From Streptococcus oralis (GTDB lineage Bacteria > Bacillota > Bacilli > Lactobacillales > Streptococcaceae), in NCBI RefSeq assembly GCF_016127915.1, contig NZ_CP066059.1, positions 1,322,001 to 1,386,000 on the forward strand: a stretch of 64,000 nt of DNA, written 5' to 3'. Numbering within the stretch: position 1 is the first letter of the stretch; each line of letters starts with the position of its first letter. The position numbers and the translations under genes were made by a program. Under the pieces are notes generated by a model that worked only from the letters and a program-made list of their open reading frames with translations, had not been told where the DNA came from and did not search any database. Positions 38,807 to 47,195 of this stretch are shown piece after piece.

Positions 38807-39523
38807 ATGGGACGTAAATGGGCCAATATCGTAGCCAAGAAAACGGCTAAAGATGGAGCTAACTCTAAAGTATATGCAAAATTTGGTGTAGAAATCTATG
38901 TAGCAGCTAAAAAAGGTGATCCAGACCCAGAATCAAACACTGCTTTGAAATTCGTTATCGACCGTGCTAAACAAGCCCAAGTGCCGAAACACGTTATCGA
39001 TAAAGCGATTGATAAAGCAAAAGGAAACACAGACGAAACCTTTACAGAAGGACGTTACGAAGGTTTTGGACCAAATGGTTCTATGCTGATTGTTGATACT
39101 TTGACTTCAAACGTCAACCGTACAGCGGCTAATGTCCGTGCTGCCTTTGGTAAAAACGGCGGAAATATGGGTGCTTCAGGTTCGGTTTCTTACCTCTTCG
39201 ACAACAAGGGTGTTATCGTATTTGCTGGTGAAGATGCAGATGCAGTCTTTGAGCAATTGCTTGAAGCGGATGTGGATGTGGATGATGTAGAAGCAGAAGA
39301 AGGAACAATCACTGTTTACACAGCTCCAACAGACCTTCACAAGGCTATCGTTGCCCTTCGTGAGTCAGGTGTCGAAGAATTCCAAGTGACAGAATTGGAA
39401 ATGATTCCTCAGTCAGAAGTGGAATTGTCGGGAGATGACCTTGAAACCTTTGAAAAACTGTACAGTGTTCTTGAGGACGACGAAGACGTACAAAAGATCT
39501 ACACAAACGTAGATGGATTCTAA
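38807..39523 (+). CDS. YebC/PmpR-family protein (transcription/translation factor)
   Basis: The 238-residue protein begins [20 protein letters not shown] and ends [11 protein letters not shown], a full-length YebC-family member (TACO1 family). Members have been described as transcriptional regulators, and one group (YebC2/TACO1) as helping ribosomes translate proline runs. Firmicute proteins starting MGRKW fall with the YeeN/YebC2 side as far as I recall. The promoter has an extended -10 TGTTATAAT (38763-38771) and the start follows AAAAGGAG. Monocistronic, with a terminator at 39526. Confidence 0.9.
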   Translation: MGRKWANIVAKKTAKDGANSKVYAKFGVEIYVAAKKGDPDPESNTALKFVIDRAKQAQVPKHVIDKAIDKAKGNTDETFTEGRYEGFGPNGSMLIVDTLTSNVNRTAANVRAAFGKNGGNMGASGSVSYLFDNKGVIVFAGEDADAVFEQLLEADVDVDDVEAEEGTITVYTAPTDLHKAIVALRESGVEEFQVTELEMIPQSEVELSGDDLETFEKLYSVLEDDEDVQKIYTNVDGF

Positions 39524-39525
39524 TA

Positions 39526-39562
39526 GAAAAACGAACAGTTTTACTAGCTGTTCGTTTTTTTG
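39526..39562. terminator. Bidirectional terminator
   Basis: The stem AAAAACGAACAG / CTGTTCGTTTTT with a loop TTTTACTAG serves the YebC gene and the convergent membrane protein gene. Confidence 0.9.
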
Positions 39563-39572
39563 ATATTTGAAC

Positions 39573-40256
39573 TTAGACTCTAGTTTCAGAATCGTTTTTT
39601 TGCTTGCTTTTTTCTAGACCTAGACCGACTGCATGTTTTTGGACGAGCAAGAGTTGCCCATTGTCATCTTTTGCAAAAGTTAAGGTAACAGTTTTAATCT
39701 TGTCGCCAATGGAGATATAGGTGATTTTTCTCGTATCGTATCCCCCAATAGTGGAGTCAAACTCGGAGTCTGGTAGTCCGTGTTTTTTGATAATATCCTT
39801 GTAGTTGGTACCACCTTTTCCTTTGTTGTCAAGGTCACCTTCGATTAAGGCGTCGAACTGTTCTTGGGTCCAGGTGAAGGTATCGTCTTCTTCCTCCTCA
39901 GGGATGGAATAGGCGCTATCATCTGTCAAGTCGCTTTCTTCTCCGCGTTCCATTGAGGAACTTGCCTCTCTATAGGAACGATTAAACTCCCTGACAAACT
40001 CTTTGTAGAAATTAGCGTACAGTACCTGAGTCGTAAAGAAAAGTACAACAGAAGCAACTGCAAGAGATGTTCCGATAATGGCCATTGTTTTTTGTTTTTT
40101 GAGGTTGACGATAAGGCCGATAATCCCCAAGATAAATGCGACGATGGCGATGAAAAACGATAGATAGTTAATAAACGGGATCCAGGACCCTAAAAGTGCG
40201 ATGGCCCCAAAAATGGTTGCCAAGATTCCTAAAACTCTTTGTTCTTCTGGTTTCAT
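39573..40256 (-). CDS. DUF4190-like membrane protein with C-terminal BamE/SmpA-like domain
   Basis: I choose ATG 40256 (MKPEEQRVLGILATIFG), 10 nt after AAGGGAG; the first ATG (40277) precedes that site. The 227-residue protein has three helices in the first 95 residues (ALLGSWIPFINYLSFFIAIV resembles DUF4190), an acidic linker (ESDLTDDS), and a C-terminal domain with FDALIEGDLDNKGKGGTNYK and KHGLPDSEF, the layout of DUF3862/BamE-like lipoprotein domains. Such proteins are common in streptococci without known function. It faces the MarR promoter region. Confidence 0.78.
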   Translation of the reverse strand: MKPEEQRVLGILATIFGAIALLGSWIPFINYLSFFIAIVAFILGIIGLIVNLKKQKTMAIIGTSLAVASVVLFFTTQVLYANFYKEFVREFNRSYREASSSMERGEESDLTDDSAYSIPEEEEDDTFTWTQEQFDALIEGDLDNKGKGGTNYKDIIKKHGLPDSEFDSTIGGYDTRKITYISIGDKIKTVTLTFAKDDNGQLLLVQKHAVGLGLEKSKQKNDSETRV

Positions 40257-40356
40257 TTGAAAGTTTTCTCCCTTCATCGAGTGAATGGATTTCTATCCAC
40301 AGTAGTTAGTGCTTATTATAGAAAAAATATTGCCTAATGTCAATTTAAACTAAAAT

Positions 40357-40443
40357 AGTTCTCTTGGAAACTTTTTTCTTGACATCTTTTCTGAAAATGA
40401 TAAAATAGTTCTCATGGAAACTCAAATGGTTCTTGTGAGAACT
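40357..40443. promoter_or_regulatory. Three operator-like palindromes for the MarR regulator
   Basis: AGTTCTCTTGGAAACT (40357-40372) and AGTTCTCATGGAAACT (40407-40422) are near-identical 16-mers with starts exactly 50 bp apart, flanking the promoter. GGTTCTTGTGAGAACT (40428-40443) is a third, inverted version. All share AGTTCTC..GAAACT-type dyads. Bound MarR dimers here would block the -35 or early elongation. Confidence 0.75.
40379..40406 (+). promoter_or_regulatory. Promoter of the marR-ABC exporter operon
   Basis: A consensus TTGACA, a 16-nt spacer and TAAAAT lie between operator-like sites 1 and 2. Confidence 0.82.
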
Positions 40444-40470
40444 ATTTTTAATTGTGAGAAAGGAGCAATC

Positions 40471-40932
40471 ATGGACAAGCCGATGTTGATGTTTAAACGT
40501 TTTGGACACCAGGTTCATCTGATGGTACAGAAAGAAGCCAAGCGATGTGGCATTGAATTTATGGGTGGACCGCAAGGGCAGGTTCTGCGTTTTTTAGATC
40601 ATTGTGAACAAAAAGAGGAACTGGTCTTGATTAAGGATATCGAACAGGAACTCAATATTACCAAATCTGTTGCGAGTAATTTAGTCAAGCGCATGGTACA
40701 AAATGGTTTGGTCGAGTTAGAGGCGAGCCCGAGCGATAAGCGGGCAAAATTTGTTCGCCTGACGGAGAAATCGCGTTCGCAGATGCAAAAAGTTAAGGAA
40801 TTTTTTGATCGGATCGATCAGAGTCTGCTAGAGGGTGTTTCAAAGTCAGACTTGGCAATCTTTGAAAAGGTACTCGGACAATTGCAAGAAAATGTTGAGA
40901 AGATAGGAGGAGAGAATGAAGAAACTCGCTAA
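40471..40932 (+). CDS. MarR-family transcriptional regulator
   Basis: The start ATG 40471 (MDKPMLMFKRFGHQ) follows GAAAGGAG, giving 153 residues; the longer frame lies in the operator region. The winged helix-turn-helix is seen in ELNITKSVASNLVKRMVQNGLVE and the wing ASPSDKRAKFVRLTEKS. MarR repressors of exporter operons release DNA on binding drugs or other small molecules. Its stop overlaps the first ABC gene by 17 nt, so the regulator and pump form one autoregulated unit. Confidence 0.93.
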   Translation: MDKPMLMFKRFGHQVHLMVQKEAKRCGIEFMGGPQGQVLRFLDHCEQKEELVLIKDIEQELNITKSVASNLVKRMVQNGLVELEASPSDKRAKFVRLTEKSRSQMQKVKEFFDRIDQSLLEGVSKSDLAIFEKVLGQLQENVEKIGGENEETR

Positions 40933-42685
40933 ACGTATTACAGGAAAAGAGTGGGGGATGATTCTCCTTACGATTCTGTTCACTTGTTTCTCGGTCTATC
41001 TCGAGTTAGAGGTGCCGACTTATATTTCGCAAATTACAGAATTACTGGGAACGTCTGGAACGCAGTTGGGTGAACTCTGGTCACCAGCTGCGAAGATGAT
41101 TGGTTTGTCTTTATTGGCTTTCTTTTCATCTGTTATGGTTGGTTTCTTTGCTGCTCGCGTTGCAGCATCTTATACAACCCATCTACGTAGAGATGTTTTT
41201 CATCAGGTTTTGGATTTTTCACAGACAGAAATCAAGCGCTTTTCAATCCCAAGTCTTTTGACTCGGACGACCAATGATATTACCCAGGTACAGATGCTCT
41301 TTACCATGGGCTTGCAAGTGGTTACTCGTGGGCCGATTATGGCTATCTGGGCCATTGGGAAAATCCTTGGGAAATCGGAATATTGGCTCTGGGCGGTCGT
41401 TGTGGCTGTTATTGTCAATGTCTTGATGACCACTGTTCTCATGACTCTGGCCTTTCCAAAACAATCGGTCATCCAAAAATTGACAGATAAACTCAATAGT
41501 ATCACTCGTGAAAGTTTGACTGGGATTCGAGTTGTACGCGCATACAATGCCGAGGATTACCAAGATAAGAAATTTGAAGCAGCCAACGATGAGGTAACAC
41601 GTCTCAATCTCTTTGTCAATCGTTTGATGGCCATTATGAATCCCATTATGATGGCGATTTCTAGTGGCTTGAGTCTAGCCATTTACTGGATCGGTGCCTA
41701 TATCATCAACGACGCAAGTGTGACAGAACGTCTACCACTCTTTAGTGATATGGTGGTCTTCATGTCCTATGCTATGCAGGTCGTGATGGGCTTCCTTCTC
41801 ATGGGAGCACTTTTTATCGTTCTTCCTCGTACCTTGGTTTCGGCAGGACGTATCAATCAAGTATTGGATCTGCATTCTTCTATTGAAAATCCTAGTCACG
41901 CTCAGACAGCGGATCCTTCAGTTCAAGGACAAGTGGAATTCCGTGATGTGACTTTCCGTTACTCTAAAAACTCAGAAGCAGTCGTGGAACATGTCACTTT
42001 CAAAGCAGAAGCGGGTCAAACCGTAGCCTTCATCGGATCGACTGGATCAGGTAAGTCTACGCTTGTCAACCTCTTGCCACGTTTTTACGACGTTTCAGAT
42101 GGACAAATCCTAGTGGATGGTGTCAATGTGCAAGATTATGACTTGGAAGATTTGCGCAATAAGGTCGGCTATATTCCACAAAAAGCTGTACTCTTTTCCG
42201 GAGATGTCAAGGGGAACTTGGACTTTGGTAAGAGCAAAGAAACTCCTCTAAGCGAAGCTGCTATGTGGCAAGCCCTTGAATTGGCCCAGTCTAAAGCATT
42301 TATCGAGGACAAGGAAGCAGGTCTTGCATCAGAAGTAGCCCAAGGTGGAACCAACTTCTCAGGAGGACAAAGACAGCGTCTGGCCATTGCGCGTGCCTTG
42401 GCTCGTAAACCAGAGATTCTCATCTTTGATGATTCCTTCTCAGCCTTGGACTACAAGACAGATCGTGTCCTACGCCAAGAGCTAGCCGAGAAAACAAAAT
42501 CCATGACCAAGCTCATCGTAGCGCAGCGCATTTCTACCATTATGGATGCAGACCTGATCTTAGTATTGGATCAAGGAAAAGTCGTGGGACAAGGCACCCA
42601 CAAGGAACTTCTAGCTACCAACGAAGTCTACCAAGAAATTGCCTACTCACAACTATCGAAGGAGGAATTGGAACATGGAAAATAA
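40916..42685 (+). CDS. Heterodimeric ABC multidrug exporter, subunit A
   Basis: The 589-residue half-transporter has six helices and a nucleotide-binding domain: Walker A GSTGSGKST, signature FSGGQRQR, Walker B ILIFDDSFSALD. The catalytic Glu after Walker B is Asp, as in the non-canonical subunit of heterodimeric exporters (BmrC/D, TM287/288 type). The partner at 42675 has a normal Walker B but a degenerate signature, exactly the complementary pattern. The GGAGG ribosome binding site is inside marR. Likely substrates are hydrophobic drugs or peptides; this pair resembles streptococcal exporters implicated in fluoroquinolone efflux, but identity is not proved. Confidence 0.9.
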   Translation: MKKLAKRITGKEWGMILLTILFTCFSVYLELEVPTYISQITELLGTSGTQLGELWSPAAKMIGLSLLAFFSSVMVGFFAARVAASYTTHLRRDVFHQVLDFSQTEIKRFSIPSLLTRTTNDITQVQMLFTMGLQVVTRGPIMAIWAIGKILGKSEYWLWAVVVAVIVNVLMTTVLMTLAFPKQSVIQKLTDKLNSITRESLTGIRVVRAYNAEDYQDKKFEAANDEVTRLNLFVNRLMAIMNPIMMAISSGLSLAIYWIGAYIINDASVTERLPLFSDMVVFMSYAMQVVMGFLLMGALFIVLPRTLVSAGRINQVLDLHSSIENPSHAQTADPSVQGQVEFRDVTFRYSKNSEAVVEHVTFKAEAGQTVAFIGSTGSGKSTLVNLLPRFYDVSDGQILVDGVNVQDYDLEDLRNKVGYIPQKAVLFSGDVKGNLDFGKSKETPLSEAAMWQALELAQSKAFIEDKEAGLASEVAQGGTNFSGGQRQRLAIARALARKPEILIFDDSFSALDYKTDRVLRQELAEKTKSMTKLIVAQRISTIMDADLILVLDQGKVVGQGTHKELLATNEVYQEIAYSQLSKEELEHGK

Positions 42686-44435
42686 AAAAGTGTCGGTCTG
42701 GAAACAGTGCAAACCTTATATGGCAGGCCTCCAACTCCCTATCCTAATAGCAGTTGTGGCTGCAGTCATTTCAAGTATCATTACCGTTTATGGTCCAACT
42801 AAGATTAAAGAAATTACTAACTTGATTTCAGATGGTTTGGCTACAGAAATCGACTTGGTAGTTGTGTCAAACATTGCTAGCTTTTTAGTGATTCTCTATG
42901 TATTTGGCGCCATTCTTAACTATACACAGGCCTATATCTTTTCAACGAGTATCCAACATTTTTCAAAACGCTTGCGGACGGCTATCGCTGAAAAGATTAA
43001 TCGTTTGCCACTTGGCTATTTTGACCGTCATTCACAAGGAGATACCCTTTCGCGCGTGACCAATGATGTGGATACGGCAGCGCAATCTCTCAACCAAAGT
43101 TTAGGGACAGTTCTTTCAGCTAGTTTCTTGTTGATTGCTGTCTTGGTGACCATGTTTGGGATGAACTGGATTTTGGCTCTCGTAACAGTGGTCTCTACGC
43201 TTGTTGGTTTTGCAGCGGTTTCCGTAATCATGGCCAAGTCACAAGGATACTTTGAGGCCCAACAAAATAATCTGGCAGCCGTCAATGGTTATGTGGAAGA
43301 GATGTACTCTGGACACAATGTTGTGACCAGCTACAACGCAGTAGACACCTCCAAAGCGAGATTCGCAGGTTTAAACCAAGACTTGCATGATAGTATCTGG
43401 AAATCTCAGTTTATCTCTGGTATCATGATGCCAGCCATGTTCTTTGTTGGGAACTTTAGTTATGTCTTAGTCATCATCGTTGGGGCCGCGCTGGCGTTAG
43501 AAGGACATATCAGTATCGGGATTATCGTCGCCTTTATGGTTTACGTACGGACCTTCTCACAACCTCTGTCACAGATTGCCCAAGGTATTACGAGTTTGCA
43601 ACAAGCAAGCGCAGCCATGACTCGTGTATTAGAATTTCTAGCTGAAGCAGAGATGCAGGATGAATCTCATAAGGAAAGACAATTGGCCCATATGAAAGGG
43701 GAAGTAGTCTTTGATCACGTGTCCTTTGGCTATACACCAGAGCGCACCATCATCCATGACTTTTCTGCGACAGCTCATGCAGGTCAGAAAGTCGCGATTG
43801 TTGGACCGACTGGGGCTGGGAAGACAACCATTGTCAATCTTTTGATGAAGTTCTATGAGCTAGATAAGGGAAGTATCCGCATAGATGGTGTGGATACCAA
43901 GGATATGAAGCGCTCAGAAGTACATGATGCCTTTTCAATGGTTTTGCAGGACACTTGGCTCTTTGAAGGAACGATTCGAGAGAACCTGATCTATAATCAG
44001 ACAGACATCAGTGATGAACGAATGATGGAAGCCAGCAAGGCTGTGGGAATCCACCACTTTATCATGACTTTGCCAGATGGCTACGATACTGTTTTGGATG
44101 ACACCGTGACCTTGTCTGTTGGACAGAAACAGCTCTTGACCATTGCTCGTGCTTTGCTGAAAGATGCACCGCTCTTGATTTTGGATGAAGCAACATCCTC
44201 AGTCGACACACGTACAGAGGAGTTGATTCAAAAAGCCATGGACCGTTTGATGGAGGGTAGAACTTCCTTTGTCATCGCCCACCGCTTGTCAACTATCCGT
44301 AATGCCGACTTGATTCTTGTCATGAAAGATGGCAATATCATCGAACAAGGCAATCATGAGGAACTAATGGCGCAAGGTGGCTTCTACGCTGACTTGTACA
44401 ATAGTCAATTTACAGAAGACGAAGCAGAAGAATAA
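42675..44435 (+). CDS. Heterodimeric ABC multidrug exporter, subunit B
   Basis: I take ATG 42675 (MENKKVSVWKQC), after AAGGAGGAATTG and overlapping subunit A by 11 nt, giving 586 residues. Six helices precede an ATPase domain with Walker A GPTGAGKTT, Walker B LLILDEATSSVD with catalytic Glu, and a degenerate signature LSVGQKQL. With subunit A this leaves one competent and one degenerate ATP site. The last gene of the operon, followed by a terminator at 44439. Confidence 0.9.
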   Translation: MENKKVSVWKQCKPYMAGLQLPILIAVVAAVISSIITVYGPTKIKEITNLISDGLATEIDLVVVSNIASFLVILYVFGAILNYTQAYIFSTSIQHFSKRLRTAIAEKINRLPLGYFDRHSQGDTLSRVTNDVDTAAQSLNQSLGTVLSASFLLIAVLVTMFGMNWILALVTVVSTLVGFAAVSVIMAKSQGYFEAQQNNLAAVNGYVEEMYSGHNVVTSYNAVDTSKARFAGLNQDLHDSIWKSQFISGIMMPAMFFVGNFSYVLVIIVGAALALEGHISIGIIVAFMVYVRTFSQPLSQIAQGITSLQQASAAMTRVLEFLAEAEMQDESHKERQLAHMKGEVVFDHVSFGYTPERTIIHDFSATAHAGQKVAIVGPTGAGKTTIVNLLMKFYELDKGSIRIDGVDTKDMKRSEVHDAFSMVLQDTWLFEGTIRENLIYNQTDISDERMMEASKAVGIHHFIMTLPDGYDTVLDDTVTLSVGQKQLLTIARALLKDAPLLILDEATSSVDTRTEELIQKAMDRLMEGRTSFVIAHRLSTIRNADLILVMKDGNIIEQGNHEELMAQGGFYADLYNSQFTEDEAEE

Positions 44436-44438
44436 ATC

Positions 44439-44466
44439 AAAAGAAGGCTTGACGGCCTTCTTTTTC
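44439..44466 (+). terminator. Terminator after the ABC exporter operon
   Basis: The stem AAAAGAAGGC / GCCTTCTTTTT with a 6-nt loop. Confidence 0.87.
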
Positions 44467-44531
44467 TGCACTATACTAGAAGACAAGTGCCTCACCTAGA
44501 GGTAAAAATAAAGTGATAATGAGAAGAATAC

Positions 44532-45035
44532 ATGAAAAATTATCAAGAATGGTATAGCAACCTTAGCTCTAAACTAACTAGCCATCCCACCCTTCTATTT
44601 CTGTTACGCAGTTTTAATCGCTTGATGACAGTCGCCATGCCCCTGGTCTATCTGACCTTGCTAGTCACTACTTATCTGAAACTGGGACTGGGTCAGCAAG
44701 TTGGGGTTTATGTGCTTATTCCTGCATCAGGTTTTGTAATCTTGTCTCTTTTTCGTAAGAAAATCAATCACCCGCGACCTTACGAAACTTGGGACATCAG
44801 TCCTCTGCTTGACAAGGATAGTTCGGGACAGTCGATGCCCAGTCGCCATGTTTTTTCGGCAACTATCATCTCCCTGGCCTGTCTGTATGCTAGTCTACCT
44901 GTTGGCTTAGCATGCTTGCTCTTTTCAGCTTTGCTAGGACTGGTGAGGGTTTTAGGGGGTGTTCATTATCCCAAGGATGTCTTGGTTGGCTATGCTTGTG
45001 GTCTGATGTGGGGATTCCTTTTCTTCCTATTCTGA
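44532..45035 (+). CDS. PAP2-family membrane phosphatase
   Basis: The 167-residue membrane protein carries the three PAP2 motifs: KKINHPRPYE, PSRHVFSA and RVLGGVHYPKDVLVGYACG. Catalytic histidines are in the second and third. Such proteins dephosphorylate undecaprenyl pyrophosphate or phosphatidic acid at the outer face of the membrane. The ribosome binding site is weak (GAGAAG). It is monocistronic, between the exporter terminator and the LytTR gene. Confidence 0.88.
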   Translation: MKNYQEWYSNLSSKLTSHPTLLFLLRSFNRLMTVAMPLVYLTLLVTTYLKLGLGQQVGVYVLIPASGFVILSLFRKKINHPRPYETWDISPLLDKDSSGQSMPSRHVFSATIISLACLYASLPVGLACLLFSALLGLVRVLGGVHYPKDVLVGYACGLMWGFLFFLF

Positions 45036-45148
45036 CATGTAAGTTAAGCTAGTCCTACAACCACTTACTGCTTCAAAATGACCACTTGCTTTTTTGCCCT
45101 TGTATTCCTGACTTAGCTTTGATATAGTAGAGTCAGAAAGGAGATGTG

Positions 45149-45595
45149 ATGAAGTTACGAATTGAGATTGACGGCAATTTAGAGGAGACTGAAATTGTCA
45201 TCAAGACACCCACTTTGACAGATGAAATTGCAGATTTGCAACGACTTTTGCAAGAGTCGAAGGCTCCGAGGTTGACTTTTTACAAGGGGACAGGTGAATA
45301 TTATCTAGATCTGTCAGAAATTCTCTTCTTTGAAACAGAAGGGAGCAAGATCTACGCTCATAACCAGAAGGAAGCCTATGAAGTTCGTCTCAAACTTTAT
45401 GAATTGGAGTCCATCTTGCCTCGCTATTTTAGTCGAGTTTCCAAGTCAACGATCGCAAACATCCGTCAGATTTACTCAGTGGACAAGTCCTTTTCAGGAA
45501 CGGGCACCATTTCCTTTTATCATACGCACAAGGAGGTTCATGTCTCACGGCATTACCAATCCCTCCTAAAAGAAAATCTAAGAAACATGAGGTAA
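45149..45595 (+). CDS. LytTR-domain DNA-binding regulator
   Basis: The ATG at 45149 (MKLRIEIDGNLEE), 5 nt after AAAGGAGA, is preferred over GTG 45146. The 148-residue protein has a short N-terminal region and a C-terminal LytTR domain (YYLDLSEILFFETEGSKIYA, LPRYFSRVSKSTIANIRQIY, HVSRHYQ). Stand-alone LytTR regulators without receiver domain usually pair with a membrane partner that controls them, here the LiaF-like gene 6 nt downstream. This matches the streptococcal LytTR regulatory system (LRS) layout, in which a LytTR protein and a membrane inhibitor are co-encoded. Confidence 0.88.
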   Translation: MKLRIEIDGNLEETEIVIKTPTLTDEIADLQRLLQESKAPRLTFYKGTGEYYLDLSEILFFETEGSKIYAHNQKEAYEVRLKLYELESILPRYFSRVSKSTIANIRQIYSVDKSFSGTGTISFYHTHKEVHVSRHYQSLLKENLRNMR

Positions 45596-45601
45596 AAAAA
45601 C

Positions 45602-46276
45602 ATGAAAAAGAAAGCATTTGGTATTGTTTTATTGGTTTTAGCAGCTTGGATCTTGTTGCAAGGGAATTTTGGAATTCCTTCTTTGGATGGCAAGATATGG
45701 CCTTTGCTAGGTATTGTTTTCTTGGCTTATAAGTCCATTGAGTCCCTCCTTAGACGCCATCTCACTTCGGCAGTTTTTACAGGGTTACTAGCGCTCATCA
45801 TTGCAAATTACGCTTATGACTTGTTGCCATTTGCCAATCATTCTCTCATCTGGGCTAGCATCTTAGCGGTGCTAGGTGTTGGTTATCTGACGCATTCGAG
45901 TAAGTTCTGGAATGAAAAAAAATGGTGGTACAATGGAAAAAAAACAGTCGTCACGGATAAGGAAGTCGCTTTTGGTAGCGGGACCTTCTATAAGCAAGAT
46001 CAAGATCTCGTAGATGACCAAGTGGAGGTCGCTTTTGGGGATGCTAAAATCTACTATGATAATGCAGAGATGCTAGGTGATTTTGCAACTTTAAATATTG
46101 AAGTGGCCTTCGGGAATGCAACTGTCTATGTTCCACAACACTGGCGTGTCGATTTGAAAGTAGAAACCTCCTTTGGTGCAGCTAAGGCAGATGCTCCTGT
46201 AGCACCAACAAACAAAACCTTGATTATCCGTGGAGAAGTTGCTTTTGGTAAACTTGGAGTTGTTTACGTTAAATAA
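45602..46276 (+). CDS. LiaF-like membrane protein with VAFG repeats
   Basis: The 224-residue protein has four helices in the first 100 residues and a cytoplasmic C-terminal domain of the LiaF/YvqF type. That domain contains VAFGSGTFY, VAFGDAKIYY, VAFGNATVYVP, TSFGAAKAD and VAFGKLGVVYV, a repeating strand motif about 20-30 residues apart, typical of the right-handed beta-solenoid fold of this family. LiaF inhibits the LiaSR cell-envelope stress pathway in other Firmicutes. Next to a LytTR regulator it probably acts as the membrane sensor-inhibitor of that regulator. Confidence 0.85.
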   Translation: MKKKAFGIVLLVLAAWILLQGNFGIPSLDGKIWPLLGIVFLAYKSIESLLRRHLTSAVFTGLLALIIANYAYDLLPFANHSLIWASILAVLGVGYLTHSSKFWNEKKWWYNGKKTVVTDKEVAFGSGTFYKQDQDLVDDQVEVAFGDAKIYYDNAEMLGDFATLNIEVAFGNATVYVPQHWRVDLKVETSFGAAKADAPVAPTNKTLIIRGEVAFGKLGVVYVK

Positions 46277-46380
46277 AAAAATAGTTTAGGCCCTTGATAA
46301 ATTCAAGAAAGTGTGATAACATAGTACGGTATGTGGTGCTAGCACATCCGCTATATTAGATCTAATAGGAGGAAAACACA

Positions 46381-46569
46381 ATGGCTAAAGTATGTTACTT
46401 TACAGGTCGTAAGACTGTATCAGGAAACAACCGTTCACACGCGATGAACCAAACAAAACGTGCCGTAAAACCAAACCTTCAAAAAGTTACTGTTCTTATC
46501 GATGGTAAACCTAAAAAAGTTTGGGCTTCAGCTCGTGCTTTGAAATCAGGTAAAGTTGAACGCGTTTAA
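46381..46569 (+). CDS. rpmB: 50S ribosomal protein L28
   Basis: The 62-residue protein begins [20 protein letters not shown] and ends LKSGKVERV, complete for bL28. It lacks the CxxC zinc motif, having a single Cys, the usual C-minus form in streptococci. The start follows AGGAGG. The leader (46321-46380) contains a small ATGTG / CACAT hairpin. A terminator follows the gene. Confidence 0.97.
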   Translation: MAKVCYFTGRKTVSGNNRSHAMNQTKRAVKPNLQKVTVLIDGKPKKVWASARALKSGKVERV

Positions 46570-46576
46570 TAAAGAT

Positions 46577-46602
46577 GAAAAGACCGCTTAGGTCTTTTTC
46601 TT
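46577..46602 (+). terminator. Terminator after rpmB
   Basis: The stem GAAAAGACC / GGTCTTTTTC with a 5-nt loop. Confidence 0.87.
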
Positions 46603-46637
46603 TTGCTCTAGAGATAAAACCATTTGAAAAATAGAGT

Positions 46638-46744
46638 AATACTCTTCGAAAATCAAATTCAAACTACGTCAGCTTCGCCTTGCCGTACTCAAGTACTGTC
46701 TGTGGCTAGCTTCCTAGTTTGCTTTTTGATTTTCATTGAGTATA
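46638..46744. repeat. BOX element (boxA-boxC, no boxB)
   Basis: The 107-bp interspersed repeat starts ATACTCTTCGAAAATC and ends GATTTTCATTGAGTAT, with inverted ends. It contains CGTCAGCTTCGCCTTGCCGT, one base different from the BOXA1R primer site, and GGCTAGCTTCCTAGTTTGC of boxC. BOX elements are small non-autonomous repeats of pneumococcus and close relatives that can fold into stable RNA and affect nearby genes. Here it separates rpmB from the Asp23 gene. Confidence 0.88.
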
Positions 46745-46827
46745 AATATCCGCCGATACAGCATTCTGCTTTTACACTTGGGCTGAAATATGATAAAATA
46801 GAGTATCAACTAGTTGAGGTAAAAAAA

Positions 46828-47193
46828 ATGACTGTAAAAATTAATACAAAAGATGGTCAAATTGAACTGACAGATGAAGTGATTGCAACCGTAGTAGGTG
46901 GTGCCGCAACTGAGATTTTTGGTGTGGTCGGTATGGCTAGTAAAAATGCCCTCAAAGACAATTTTCAAGCCCTTCTTGGTAAGGAAAATTATTCTAAGGG
47001 TGTTGTTATAAAAGCAGCCGAAGATGGTAGCATTGCAGTTGATGTTTATACCGTATTGAGCTACGGAGTAAAGATAAGCGAAGTGTCAAAAAACATTCAA
47101 GAGCGTGTTCGTTTTAGTTTAGAAAATCAACTAGGAATTACTGCTCAGACTGTGAATGTCTACATTCAAAATATCAAAGTTGTAGGAGAATAA
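46828..47193 (+). CDS. Asp23/Gls24-family envelope stress protein
   Basis: I place the start at ATG 46828 (MTVKINTKDGQIELT) after GAGGT; the longer frame runs through the BOX element. The 121-residue protein shows the Asp23 core (VGGAATEIFGVVGMASKNALKD, SYGVKISEVSKNIQERV, NVYIQNIKV). It corresponds to YloU, encoded next to the fatty-acid kinase gene in many Firmicutes. It lies 2 nt before fakA and is co-transcribed. A TAAAAT -10 lies about 30 nt upstream, beyond the BOX. Confidence 0.92.
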   Translation: MTVKINTKDGQIELTDEVIATVVGGAATEIFGVVGMASKNALKDNFQALLGKENYSKGVVIKAAEDGSIAVDVYTVLSYGVKISEVSKNIQERVRFSLENQLGITAQTVNVYIQNIKVVGE

Positions 47194-47195
47194 TC

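Noticed and set aside
44520..44532. Leaderless start for the PAP2 gene
   Set aside because: The nearest -10-like sequence (TATACT near 44472) is about 60 nt upstream, so a normal leader is expected.
46638..46744. RUP element
   Set aside because: The size (107 bp) fits RUP too, but the CGTCAGC..CGCCTTGCCGT core and the GGCTAGCTTCCTAG end are BOX A and BOX C sequences.
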